From Streptomyces sp. JB150 (GTDB taxonomy: Bacteria; Actinomycetota; Actinomycetes; Streptomycetales; Streptomycetaceae): a stretch of DNA of 64,000 nucleotides. Shown in pieces: positions 1 through 7,878 of this stretch (positions within the stretch are counted from its first letter, which is position 1; the number at the start of each line of letters is the position of its first letter). The translations under genes were made by a program, and so were the position numbers. The DNA lies in contig NZ_CP049780.1 of NCBI RefSeq assembly GCF_011193355.1, positions 6,361,798 through 6,425,797 on the forward strand, written 5' to 3'. The notes beneath the pieces were generated by a model, which saw only the letters and a list, made by a program, of their open reading frames with translations, was not told the DNA's origin and ran no database searches.

Positions 1-514
1 CAAGTCCCACTTCCTGCGGCTGCTGGCCGGCGAGGACGTGGCGCACACGGGGGAGTGGAAGCTGGGCGCGCGGGTCGTGCCGGGCCACTTCGCGCAGACC
101 CACGCCCGCCCGGAGCTGCTGGGCCGCACCCTGCTCGACATCCTCTGGCGCGAACACGCCCAGGACCGGGGCGCGGCCATGTCCCGGCTGCGCCGCTACG
201 AACTCACGGCCCAGGCCGAGCAGACGTTCGACCGGCTCTCCGGCGGCCAGCAGGCCCGCTTCCAGATCCTCCTGCTGGAGCTGGCCGGCGCCACCGCGCT
301 GCTCCTGGACGAGCCCACCGACAACCTCGACCTGGAATCCGCCGAGGCCCTGCAGGAAGGCCTGGAGTCCTTCGAGGGCACCGTCCTCGCCGTCACCCAC
401 GACCGCTGGTTCGCCCGCTCCTTCGACCGCTTCCTGGTCTTCGGCAGCGACGGCCGCGTGCGCGAGACACCGGAACCGGTGTGGGACGAACGGCGGGTGG
501 AGCGGGCCCGGTAG
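1..514 (+). CDS. ABC-F family ATPase, C-terminal part (cut by window edge)
   Basis: The reading frame is open from base 2 and ends with TAG at 512-514, so the gene starts before the window. The first residues (KSHFLRLLAG) are the end of a second Walker A. The signature LSGGQQARFQ and Walker B ALLLDEPTDNLD follow, then the switch histidine in AVTHDRWF. No membrane segments are visible. The LSGGQ plus DEPTDNLD pattern and a C-terminal cassette without a permease fit ABC-F proteins, which act on the ribosome (translation factors or antibiotic-resistance ribosome protection). Subfamily cannot be told because the first cassette and the linker lie outside. Downstream is a convergent gene 33 bases away. 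Confidence 0.85.
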   Translation, partial: KSHFLRLLAGEDVAHTGEWKLGARVVPGHFAQTHARPELLGRTLLDILWREHAQDRGAAMSRLRRYELTAQAEQTFDRLSGGQQARFQILLLELAGATALLLDEPTDNLDLESAEALQEGLESFEGTVLAVTHDRWFARSFDRFLVFGSDGRVRETPEPVWDERRVERAR

Positions 515-547
515 TCGGCGGGCCGCTCCGGGCGCCGGGCGGCCGGG

Positions 548-1666
548 TCAGCTCCAGCGCAGCAGGGCGCCGAGGCCGCCCACCGGAACGTCCTCCCGCT
601 GCGCCCCGGAGGCCGTGGCCACCGAGACGGCCGGGGCGGCGGTCGCGACCGCCGAGCGGATCAGGGCGTCGTCGGCACGGGCGGGCCAGGAGTTCTGCTC
701 GCCGAGGACCTTCAGGTCCGTACGGCGCACCGCCAGCTGGTCCGGGTCCGCGCCGATCCACACCTCGCGGTGGTTGTCGGGGCCGTCCGGGCGGATCAGC
801 AGCTCGTCGATACGGTGCTCGCGCGCGGCCTCGACCAGCGCCGGAACGCCCTCGGCGGCGATCACCCGGCCCTCGGAGTCCGGTGCGCGGCCCGCCAGGA
901 ACCGCTCCAGCTCGGCGTCGGCGCGGGCGCGCTCGTGCTCGGCCCGGACCTTCTCCACCTCGGCGTCCAGCAGCCGGCTGCCCGCCCCGTGCGAGGCCTC
1001 GACCACCCGGTCGTGCAGTCGCTGCGGCAGCCGGTCGCGCACCGCGTGCCGCTCCCGCTCCTCGCCGACGAGGATGAGCAGGTCCGCCCGGGTCTCCTCC
1101 TCGCAGACGGCGAGCGCGTCCGCGATCTCCGCCGCGTTGTGCTCCCAGGTGTTCTCCACCCGCAGCTGGAAGTGGCGCTCCGACCAGTCCGATGAGCTGG
1201 TGCGGTGCACCGGCCACTGCCGGCCGGCCACCGATCCCGCATCCTCGCGGGTCACCGCGGAGCGCAGCTCGAAGTCGGCGCCCTTGCGGTCGATGTAGGC
1301 CACGACGCACACCGCGTCCTCGCCCTCCAGGTCGAGCAGCGGCGAGGTGCGCGGCAGCGGCGCCCAGGCGGCCCAGCTGCCGCCCTGCGGGGCCCTGGCC
1401 AGGGACGGGTCGAGGACGATCTCACCGGCGCGGGCGAACAGGGCCCGCCCGTACGGCTCGGAGGAGTGCCGCAGTTCCTCGATCGCCTCCCGTACGGCGT
1501 CGCAGGTGGCCTCGTCGGCGCCCTGGTCCCGCAGGTCCCGGGCCATCGCCTCGGCGGTGAGATGCCGCTGGCGGGCGGTGTCCTCCGCGTGTACCGACAG
1601 ATCGACGTACACGGAGGCCCACGGCCCCGGATGTTCGTAAAGTGGATGCAGGAACGCGAGGTCCAT
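548..1666 (-). CDS. Rv2629/Balon-type ribosome hibernation factor (eRF1-like fold)
   Basis: A 372-residue soluble protein beginning MDLAFLHPLYEHPGPWASVYVDLS. This start is preferred over the upstream in-frame start at 1705 because family members begin at this motif. The opening motif, the middle Vms1/eRF1-like region (residues 130-250, with RHFQLRVENTWEHNAAEIADAL) and the C-terminal region ending near DDALIRSAVATAA match the actinobacterial Rv2629 family. Relatives of this family bind the ribosomal A site in dormant cells. The residue pattern at the eRF1 GGQ position is not a GGQ, so a release-factor activity is not expected. It lies near an HRP1-like CBS protein, as in the mycobacterial dormancy regulon. 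Family assignment rests on remembered sequence features; the hibernation role is from homologues. Confidence 0.75.
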   Translation of the reverse strand: MDLAFLHPLYEHPGPWASVYVDLSVHAEDTARQRHLTAEAMARDLRDQGADEATCDAVREAIEELRHSSEPYGRALFARAGEIVLDPSLARAPQGGSWAAWAPLPRTSPLLDLEGEDAVCVVAYIDRKGADFELRSAVTREDAGSVAGRQWPVHRTSSSDWSERHFQLRVENTWEHNAAEIADALAVCEEETRADLLILVGEERERHAVRDRLPQRLHDRVVEASHGAGSRLLDAEVEKVRAEHERARADAELERFLAGRAPDSEGRVIAAEGVPALVEAAREHRIDELLIRPDGPDNHREVWIGADPDQLAVRRTDLKVLGEQNSWPARADDALIRSAVATAAPAVSVATASGAQREDVPVGGLGALLRWS

Positions 1667-1755
1667 GGCTCCCTCCCGGATGCCGTCGGGGATAGTGCTC
1701 AACACCGGGCGGGTACCCGAACCGCATGAACGGACACGACGAGCGGGATACCACG

Positions 1756-2064
1756 ATGACCGGAGTCGACCCGGGCCGGCTGGACGACCAGCAGCTCATG
1801 AAGGAGCTGGAGACGATCCACCGCACGCGCCACGACACGCTGCTCTACGGCTCCAACGACGCGCTGCGGGCGCACAACGACCGCATGGCCCAGCTGGAGG
1901 GCGAGTACCTGCGCCGCAACCCGCGCCGCTTCGTCGCCGCGGGCCGCACCCGTGACGGCGCCCGGGAACGCGCGGGCGGCGACGACGGGGCGGGCGCCGC
2001 GACCCGGGACGAGGGCACGCCGGTCGGCAAGTGGGGGCCGGGCGACAGCGGGGCGTCGGGCTAG
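1756..2064 (+). CDS. Small DUF6158-like actinobacterial protein
   Basis: A 102-residue protein, MTGVDPGRLDDQQL..., with a conserved helical core (residues 8-55, LETIHRTRHDTLLYGSNDAL) and a charged, glycine-rich, apparently disordered tail. The pattern DDQQLMKELETIHRTRHDTLLYGS resembles a small family I know as DUF6158; function is unknown. I chose ATG 1756, which has a weak purine-rich site (gagcggga) upstream. An in-frame ATG at 1726 would add ten residues but has no ribosome site and sits right after a perfect CGGGTACCCG palindrome (1710-1719). It is divergent from the Rv2629-type gene, with about 90 bases between starts, so the two may share control. Confidence 0.7.
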   Translation: MTGVDPGRLDDQQLMKELETIHRTRHDTLLYGSNDALRAHNDRMAQLEGEYLRRNPRRFVAAGRTRDGARERAGGDDGAGAATRDEGTPVGKWGPGDSGASG

Positions 2065-2144
2065 GCGGGGCCGCGCCGGTCGGGGACAGGGCGGCGTGGG
2101 CGTCGGCGTCGGCTCGCGCGGGAACGAGGGCGCTCGTACACGAG

Positions 2145-2175
2145 GACGCCGCCGGACCGTGAGTCCGGCGGCGTC
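2145..2175. terminator. Bidirectional hairpin terminator between convergent genes
   Basis: Perfect 13-bp stem (GACGCCGCCGGAC / GTCCGGCGGCGTC) with a 5-base loop CGTGA. It sits between the end of the + strand gene at 2064 and the end of the - strand gene at 2217, so it can stop transcription from both sides. There is no U run, as is usual in streptomycetes. Confidence 0.8.
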
Positions 2176-2216
2176 GCTCTCGCGGTGCGCGCGTGGTCTC
2201 GCGCCCGCGGCGGCTG

Positions 2217-2759
2217 TCAGGCGGTCTCCTTGGCGAAGACGTCGAGGAACGCCGCGCAGAACGCCTTCAAGTCGTCCGGCTTGCGGCTGGTGACCAGCGT
2301 GCCGGAGCCCCGCTCGCAGACCACCACCTGCTCGTCCACCCACGTACCGCCCGCGTTGCGGATGTCGGTCCGCAGGCTCGGCCAGGAGGTCAGCTCACGG
2401 CCCCGTACGACGTCCGCCTCGACGAGCGTCCACGGCGCGTGGCAGATCGCCGCCACGGGCCGCCCGCGGGTGAAGAAGTCCCGCACGAACGCGACGGCCT
2501 TCTCGTCCATCCGCAGGAAGTCGGGGTTGGCCACCCCGCCCGGCAGCACGAGCGCGTCGAAGGAGCCGGCCGACGTCTCGCCGACGACCTCGTCCACGGG
2601 AAACGTGTCCGCCTTGTCGAGGTGGTGGAACGCCTGGATCTCGCCCGGCTTCGTCGACACGAGCACCGGCTGGTGCCCGGCGTCCTCGGCCGCCTGCCAG
2701 GGATCGGTCAGCTCCACCTGCTCGACGCCCTCGGGCGCGGTCAGGAATGCGATGCGCAT
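2217..2759 (-). CDS. PfpI/DJ-1 superfamily type 1 glutamine amidotransferase-like protein
   Basis: A 180-residue single-domain protein with the usual length of the PfpI/YhbO group. The nucleophile elbow is visible as AAICHAPW (Cys106, His107), preceded by the substrate-side loop VLPGGVANPD at 71-80. An acidic residue is expected near residue 18 (LTDPW). Members act as stress-related proteases, deglycases or glyoxalase-III-like enzymes; which applies cannot be decided from sequence. Start ATG 2759 follows AAGGGACCTCGAATC. Only 21 bases separate it from the CBS gene upstream (2781), so it is probably the last gene of a DUF2795-CBS-PfpI operon. Confidence 0.88.
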   Translation of the reverse strand: MRIAFLTAPEGVEQVELTDPWQAAEDAGHQPVLVSTKPGEIQAFHHLDKADTFPVDEVVGETSAGSFDALVLPGGVANPDFLRMDEKAVAFVRDFFTRGRPVAAICHAPWTLVEADVVRGRELTSWPSLRTDIRNAGGTWVDEQVVVCERGSGTLVTSRKPDDLKAFCAAFLDVFAKETA

Positions 2760-2780
2760 GATGATTCGAGGTCCCTTCGG

Positions 2781-3215
2781 TCAGTGATGGTCGGCGTCGT
2801 CCGGCGCGGCCCGCGAGATGTCCGCGAGCGCGCTGTCCGGCTCCTGCGCCACGGCGAGGTCGCCCAGGCTGACCATGCCGACGGGCAGCCCGTGCTCCAC
2901 GACCGGCAGCCGGCGCACCGCCTTCTGGCGCATCAGCGCCACCGCGGTCGACACCGGATCGTCCGGGGTCACGACCGCCGGATGCGGGGTGCACACCTGC
3001 CCGGCGCTCACCGTGAGCGGATCGCGGCCCTCGGCGACGGCCCGCACGGTGATGTCCCGGTCGGTGAGCACGCCGACGACGTCCTGTCCGTCCGCCACCA
3101 CCACGTCGCCGATGTTCTGGCTGCGCATCAACTGCGCGGCCTCGACGAGCGAGGCGTCGGGGCGGACGGCCACCACGCCCGGGGTCATCACCTCCCTCAC
3201 GTAGTCCGCCGTCAC
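2781..3215 (-). CDS. CBS-domain protein, hypoxic response protein 1-like
   Basis: A 144-residue protein made of two CBS motifs: residues 6-60 (VREVMTPGVVAVRPDASL..DVVGVLTDRDITVRAVAEG) and 70-128 (VCTPHPAVVTPDDPV..GMVSLGDLA). Length and order match mycobacterial HRP1 (Rv2626c), a secreted or cytosolic hypoxia-induced protein. CBS pairs bind adenosyl ligands; no catalytic domain is attached. Start is GTG 3215, with a strong site GGGGAGGAGG just upstream. The GTG overlaps the stop of the DUF2795 gene (GTGA), so translation is coupled. The reading frame stays open upstream but that part overlaps the better-supported DUF2795 gene. Confidence 0.85.
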   Translation of the reverse strand: MTADYVREVMTPGVVAVRPDASLVEAAQLMRSQNIGDVVVADGQDVVGVLTDRDITVRAVAEGRDPLTVSAGQVCTPHPAVVTPDDPVSTAVALMRQKAVRRLPVVEHGLPVGMVSLGDLAVAQEPDSALADISRAAPDDADHH

Positions 3216-3583
3216 GGTGCCTCCTCCCCGCGGGTCAGCGCCTCGGCCAGCTCCTGGACGTTGCCGTAGCGGTCTTCGCGCGGCAGCCGGGTCAGCGGCT
3301 CGATCAGCGCGTCCGGCGCGTTGTGCCGGCGCAGCTCGCCGATCAGCTCGCCCGGTCCGGCCGGGAAGGGCTTGCGGCCGAGCACCCGGGCCAGCTCCAG
3401 CCGGGTCTCCTCCAGGGAACCGAGCCCCGGTCCGCCCGCCACGCGCGGGTCGTCGTCGGCGGAGGGCTCGGGGTCGTGCCACTCCTCGGTCCGTGTGGAG
3501 TGGCCGGACCTCAGCAGGCCCTGCAGTTGGTGCTTCATCTCGTCGTCCCGGTGGACGCTCAGCCGGTCACTGCCTCGCTGCAT
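3212..3583 (-). CDS. DUF2795 domain protein
   Basis: A 123-residue protein. The C-terminal half (residues 60-118, LARVLGRKPFPAGPGELIGELRRHN..NVQELAEAL) is a DUF2795 domain, a short helical module of unknown function common in actinobacteria. The N-terminal half is charged and rich in Asp, Glu and Arg. The start ATG 3583 follows GGAGGGATAT; the frame is open further upstream but without a ribosome site. It is the first gene of a probable three-gene operon (DUF2795-CBS-PfpI) and overlaps the next gene by four bases. The divergent 3714 gene lies 130 bases away. Confidence 0.78.
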   Translation of the reverse strand: MQRGSDRLSVHRDDEMKHQLQGLLRSGHSTRTEEWHDPEPSADDDPRVAGGPGLGSLEETRLELARVLGRKPFPAGPGELIGELRRHNAPDALIEPLTRLPREDRYGNVQELAEALTRGEEAP

Positions 3584-3713
3584 ATCTCCCTCCAGGTCTT
3601 CGGGGGTGGACACCGCGTACCCGAGGGGCGCGGGCCGACACCGGGTTTGTCCGTCCGATCGGGGGAGACCCGGCCCTGGCCCCCCGCGCACACCCCTCTG
3701 GGAAGGACAGGCC

Positions 3714-3884
3714 ATGGCGGTCCTCGCTGTGCTCCTCCCGTTCGTGCTGCTGGGCATGGTGCTGGCGCTCGGGCGTTACGAAGAGAAGGTCCTGCCGGCG
3801 GACCAGGACCCGGACGCGGCCCCCGCCGCCCCCCGGCCCACCGCCCGCCATCGCCGGCCACGCCGGGCACCGCTGGGCGGCTAG
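3714..3884 (+). CDS. Small single-pass membrane protein
   Basis: A 56-residue protein MAVLAVLLPFVLLGMVLALGRYEEKVLP... with one membrane segment (residues 2-20) followed by a short acidic and then Arg/Pro-rich cytosolic tail. Start ATG 3714 is preceded by GGGAAGGACAG at good spacing. Similar small proteins are widespread in streptomycetes; no function is known to me. A short hairpin (CACCCC-CTGG-GGGGTG, 3890-3905) follows the stop and could end the transcript. Confidence 0.7.
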   Translation: MAVLAVLLPFVLLGMVLALGRYEEKVLPADQDPDAAPAAPRPTARHRRPRRAPLGG

Positions 3885-3965
3885 CGAGACACCCCCTGGG
3901 GGGTGGGCTCCGGACGGGGCGCTCGGGGGTCGGCGGATAGGGGCAGGGGCAGACGCGCCACCCGA

Positions 3966-4441
3966 GTGGGCATGGTCGGCGCCGGACCCGCGGGGCTGCT
4001 GCTCGCCCGCCGACTGCACCGGCAGGGCATCGACTGCGCCGTCCTGGAGATCCGGGACCGCGTCTACGTGGAGCAACGCCGGCGCGCCGGAATCCTGGAG
4101 CAGGGCACCGTCGACGCCCTGCGCGAGGCGGGCGCCGCCGACCGCCTGGAACGCGGGGGCCTGCCGCACGACGGCATCGAACTGCGCTTCGCCGACCGCG
4201 CCCACCGCGTCGGCTTCCCGTCCCTGACCGGCGGCCGCCGGGTGTGGGTCCACGCCCAGACCGAGGTCGTCAAGGACCTCATCGCCCCGCAGCTCGAGGA
4301 CGGTCCGCCGCTGCTCTTCGAGGCGCGGGCGCACGCCGTCGAGGGCGCCGGCACCGACTCCAGCTCTCCCCGCTGGACCGGATCACCACGTCCCCGCACG
4401 CGGCGGCGGAGCTGGCCGCCGACTACGCGGGGCGCCGCACC
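3966..4441 (+). pseudogene. pobA: Remnant of 4-hydroxybenzoate 3-monooxygenase (PobA), internal deletion plus frame change
   Basis: The first about 127 codons read as the FAD-binding start of a PobA-type hydroxylase: VGMVGAGPAGLLLARRLHRQGID (GxGxxG), then RVYVEQRRRAGILEQGTVD and RRVWVHAQTEVVKDLI. Around 4345-4360 homology stops. In another frame the next bases (from 4361) read QLSPLDRITTSPHAAAELAADYAG, which resembles the extreme C-terminus of the same enzyme. About 230 codons, including the GD motif and the active site, are missing and the two ends are out of frame. The gene therefore cannot make active enzyme. The start is uncertain (GTG 3966 or ATG 3972). Protocatechuate formation from 4-hydroxybenzoate would have to be encoded elsewhere. 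Confidence 0.8.
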
Positions 4442-4513
4442 GACCGAAGGCACGGGCCGCCCGAAGGGGCAGCCCGAGGTTCAGGGCGCGGTGACGGCTC
4501 GCCTGCCGGGCCG

Positions 4514-6307
4514 TCACGTGCCGCGCCGGCCCGCCAGGAACTCCTGCACCTTCGCCTTGAGGCCCTGCTTCACCACCGAGCCGCGGTCCGCGTCGCCCTT
4601 CAGGATCGCCGCGGCCGTGGCCTCCATCTGCTCCCAGGTGGCGTGCGGCGGGACGGGCGGTACGGCGGGATCGGTCAGGAACTCCACCACCGCCGGCCCG
4701 TCCGCCTCCAGCGCGGCCCGCCAGCCGGCCTCGACGTCCTCCGGCTTCTCCACCCGGATCCCGGTCAGGCCGAGCGAACGGGCGAACGCGGCGTACTGTA
4801 CGTCCGGCAGCTCCTGCGAGGGCAGGAAGGACGGCGCGCCGCCCATCGCCCGCAGCTCCCAGGTGACCTGGTTGAGGTCGCGGTTGTTCCACACGCCGAT
4901 CACCAGCCGCGGATCCTCCCACTGGTGCCGGTACTTCGCCGCCGTGATCAGCTCCGCCATGCCGTTCATCTGCATCGCCCCGTCCCCGACCAGCGCGATC
5001 GCGGGCCGGTCCGGATGCGCGAACTTCGCGCCGATCACGTACGGCACCGCGCAGCCCATCGTGGCCAGCGTCCCCGACAGCGAGCCGCGCATGCCCGGGC
5101 GCATGGTCAGGTGCCGCGCGTACCAGTTCGCCGTCGACCCCGAGTCCGAGGTGACGATCGCGTTGCCGGGCAGCAGCGGGTCCAGCGCGCGGGCCACGTA
5201 CTCCGGGTTGACCGGGTCGGCGCTCAGCGCCGCCCGCCGCTCCATCACCTCACGCCAGTGACGGACGTTGTCGCACACCGTGTCGAACCACTCCCGTCCG
5301 CGCCCCGACTCGATCAGCGGGATCAGCCGCTCCAGCGTCGCCTTCGCGTCACCCACCAGGTTCACCTCGTACGGGTAGCGCATCCCGACCATGTGCGGAT
5401 CGATGTCGATCTGCACGCCCCGCGCCTTGCCGAACTCCGGCAGGAACTGGCTGTACGGGAACGACGAGCCGATGGTCAGCAGCGTGTCGCAGTCCCGCAT
5501 CAGCTCGTACGACGGACGGGTGCCCAGCAGGCCGATCGACCCGGTGACGTACGGCAGTTCGTCGCTCAGCACGTCCTTGCCGAGCAGCGCCTTGGCCACC
5601 CCCGCGCCGAGCAGCTCCGCGATCGTCTCCACCTCGGCCCGCGCCCCCGCCGCGCCCTGGCCGACCAGGATCGCCACCTTGTCGCCGGAGTTCAGGATCT
5701 CCGCGGCCCGCCGCACCGCGTCGTCCGACGGCACCGCCGTCCACGCGCTGCGGTCCAGGCTGGACGGCACCATCTTGAACTCGTGCGTCGGCGGGGTGTA
5801 CTCCAGCTCCTGCACGTCCCCCGGGACGATCACCGCCGTGGGGCAGCGCCGCGCGTAGGCCGTGCGGATCGCGCGGTCCAGCACGTTCGGCAGCTGCTCC
5901 GGCACCGTCACCGTCTCCACGAAGTCCGAGGCGACGTTCTGGAACAGCGTGTGCAGATCGACTTCCTGCTGGTACGAGCCGCCCATGGCGGTGCGGTGCG
6001 TCTGACCGACGATTGCCAGCACCGGCACATGGTCCAGCTTCGCGTCGTACAGCCCGTTGAGCAGGTGGATCGCACCCGGCCCCGACGTGGCCACGCACAC
6101 CCCGAGCCGGCCGCTGAACTTGGCGTAGCCGACCGCCTGGAGCGCGGACATCTCCTCGTGCCGGGACTGGATGAAACGGGGCCGGTTCTCCGCGCGGCCC
6201 CAGGCGGCGAGCAGGCCGTTGATGCCGTCGCCGGGGTAGCCGAAGACGTGCTCCACGTCCCACTCGCGCAGCCGTTCGAGGATGTGGTCGGAGACGAGGG
6301 TGCTCAT
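4514..6307 (-). CDS. Thiamine-diphosphate enzyme, pyruvate oxidase type
   Basis: A 597-residue protein with the three-domain layout of POX/acetolactate synthase enzymes. The N-terminal Pyr domain carries the catalytic Glu (SRHEEMSA, E51). The central domain spans roughly 190-330 (VAILVGQGAAGA..GSIGLLGTRPSYELM). The C-terminal PP domain carries the ThDP/Mg motif GDGAMQMNG (441) to WNN (473-475). Length and the motif WELRAMGG fit bacterial pyruvate oxidase (PoxB-like) more than acetolactate synthase. It probably converts pyruvate to acetate/CO2 or related products. Start ATG 6307 follows GGGAGG at 8 bases. It is a single gene, divergent from the 6565 gene. Confidence 0.85.
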   Translation of the reverse strand: MSTLVSDHILERLREWDVEHVFGYPGDGINGLLAAWGRAENRPRFIQSRHEEMSALQAVGYAKFSGRLGVCVATSGPGAIHLLNGLYDAKLDHVPVLAIVGQTHRTAMGGSYQQEVDLHTLFQNVASDFVETVTVPEQLPNVLDRAIRTAYARRCPTAVIVPGDVQELEYTPPTHEFKMVPSSLDRSAWTAVPSDDAVRRAAEILNSGDKVAILVGQGAAGARAEVETIAELLGAGVAKALLGKDVLSDELPYVTGSIGLLGTRPSYELMRDCDTLLTIGSSFPYSQFLPEFGKARGVQIDIDPHMVGMRYPYEVNLVGDAKATLERLIPLIESGRGREWFDTVCDNVRHWREVMERRAALSADPVNPEYVARALDPLLPGNAIVTSDSGSTANWYARHLTMRPGMRGSLSGTLATMGCAVPYVIGAKFAHPDRPAIALVGDGAMQMNGMAELITAAKYRHQWEDPRLVIGVWNNRDLNQVTWELRAMGGAPSFLPSQELPDVQYAAFARSLGLTGIRVEKPEDVEAGWRAALEADGPAVVEFLTDPAVPPVPPHATWEQMEATAAAILKGDADRGSVVKQGLKAKVQEFLAGRRGT

Positions 6308-6564
6308 CGAGTGGCCTCCCGGGTGACGTGGGCGTTCGGATGCCGAGTCACCTCAGGGGCGGGGGGAAAACTTCACCGAGGCCGGGAGAGGGCCGTAAGC
6401 GGGCTCCTGGGTGGTGCGCTGCTGGGTGGCGGGCTCCTGTGTGGTGGGTGCCTTCACCCCGTTGGCCGCGCGGTTCCCGCGAATGGGGGCCGGCCGCGCG
6501 CGGGCCCGGTGTCCAGCGGTTGTGATGGCTGCGTGTCTGTCGTCACCGTGGTGGGAGTCGAGTC

Positions 6565-7476
6565 GTGCGTCGTGCCGCTCGTGTCGTGTCCGTAGCCGTC
6601 CTGACCGCAACCGCGGCCGGCGGAGCCGCCGCCGGCGCCCTCGCGGAGCCGGCCGCCGAGGTCAGCCCGGGTCAGGCCGCGCCCGGCGCCACCGTCACCG
6701 TCTCGGTGACCTGTGACCCCCTCGACGGCTCGGCGCCCGACGCCATCGACGCCACCTCCATGGCCTTCGAGGACGGGCTGGCCGAGCTGCGGCTGGTCAC
6801 CGGGAAGGACGACAAGGCCATTAAGGCCGTCTACCGGGGCACCGCGCGGATCGTCCTCCCGGAGGACTTCGAGGACGGCAAGCCTCCCGGCGGCCCGCTC
6901 GCCGGGCCGGAGCCCGCCACGGACGGGCCCGCGGCCGCAGAGCCCGTACCGGACGAGCCCGTCGCCGAGGAGCCCGTGCCGGACGAGCCCGTCGCCGAGG
7001 AGCCCGTGCCGGACGAGCCCATCGTGGACGAGCCCGCCACGGGGCAGCTCACCGCCACCGGGCAGGCGGCCGGCGAGGACCCCGCGGGCGGGCACACCAC
7101 CGACAAGGAGGTCACGGACAAGGAGGCCACGGGCGAGGACTCCGCGTGGACCGTCGACGGCACCTGCCCCGCCCCCCACGGTGGCGAGGGCAAGCCCTGG
7201 AGCGCGACCTTCACCGTGCCCGCGAGCACCGACAGCGGCGCCGGCGGCTGGAGCGGAGGTGCGGGCAGTGGCGGCGGCCACAGCGCCACCCCCTGCCCCG
7301 ACCTCAAGGACCCCGGCTGCGGTACGGCGACCGTGCAGCGCGGGGTGCGCGCCGGGGCGGGCGGCGCGTTCGGCGTGTCCGTGCCCGCCCTGGTCCTGGG
7401 CGGACTGCTGATCGTGGGCGCACTCGGCGCCGCCGCGCACCGGCTGTACGGCAGGGCTTCGGGAACCGACGGCTGA
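6565..7476 (+). CDS. Secreted, membrane-anchored protein with Pro/Glu repeat stalk
   Basis: A 303-residue protein. Residues 1-28 form a signal peptide (VVSVAVLTATAAGGAAAGALA). Residues 30-105 are a small domain with one Cys pair candidate (TVSVTCDPLDG). Residues 115-160 are an acidic repeat stalk (PVPDEPVAEE units, 30-bp DNA period, 6941-7020). A Cys-containing patch follows (CPAPHGG..TPCPDLKDPGCG). Residues 270-292 are a membrane helix with a short basic tail (HRLYGRASG). It is likely displayed on the cell surface with the stalk crossing the wall. I do not recognise the N-terminal domain. Start GTG 6565 follows GGGAG at 8 bases. The repeat number is likely to vary among strains. Confidence 0.75.
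   Translation: MRRAARVVSVAVLTATAAGGAAAGALAEPAAEVSPGQAAPGATVTVSVTCDPLDGSAPDAIDATSMAFEDGLAELRLVTGKDDKAIKAVYRGTARIVLPEDFEDGKPPGGPLAGPEPATDGPAAAEPVPDEPVAEEPVPDEPVAEEPVPDEPIVDEPATGQLTATGQAAGEDPAGGHTTDKEVTDKEATGEDSAWTVDGTCPAPHGGEGKPWSATFTVPASTDSGAGGWSGGAGSGGGHSATPCPDLKDPGCGTATVQRGVRAGAGGAFGVSVPALVLGGLLIVGALGAAAHRLYGRASGTDG
6941..7020 (+). repeat. 30-bp coding tandem repeat (2.7 copies)
   Basis: Copies at 6941-6970, 6971-7000 and 7001-7020 differ by one base (gta/gtg) in the complete units. They encode EPVPDEPVAE decapeptides of the surface protein stalk. In-frame unit length means copy changes lengthen or shorten the stalk without breaking the gene. Confidence 0.9.
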
Positions 7477-7878
7477 TCCGGGGGTGCGCTGGGTAACGCA
7501 GTAGCGCGGGTAGACGACACCGACGACACCGACGGCACGGCTGCCGGCGACGACACGGGCGCCGGTGACGCCGACCCGCACCGGCCACGGACCAGGGAGC
7601 GAGCCACGACCGAGAACGACGGAACGGCGGACGAACCCGCGCACCCGAGCGCGCACGGCCCCACGAACGGAAAAGCCGACGGAAAAGCCCCCAGAGCAGC
7701 CGGCGGGGCAGGCAACGGAACGGCCGGCGGGACAGGCGACGGGACCGCGGCCCGACCCGGTGCCCACCGAAGCGCGCAGGACCCCGCGCGGCAGTCGGCC
7801 CCCGAGGACCACGGCCCCGTCCGCTACGGCCCGCCCGCGCCCGACGACGGGCTGCCCGTCCTGCCCGAGCTGGCCGCC
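7477..7878 (+). other. Open but start-less stretch between surface protein and aminotransferase
   Basis: The frame of the aminotransferase is open from just after the TGA at 7474-7476, but has no ATG, GTG or TTG until 7879. CTG 7489 is the only near-start early on. From about 7801 the in-frame translation (EDHGPVRYGPPAPDDGLPVLPELA) looks like real aminotransferase N-terminus, so the true start lies upstream of 7879. A second frame opens with GTG 7565 and reads as Pro/Glu/Lys-rich sequence (EKPTEKPPEQPAGQATERP). This suggests that a frame slip between 7565 and 7800 separated the start from the body. The first 60 bases contain the repeat gacgacaccgacgacaccgacggc. Confidence 0.55.
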
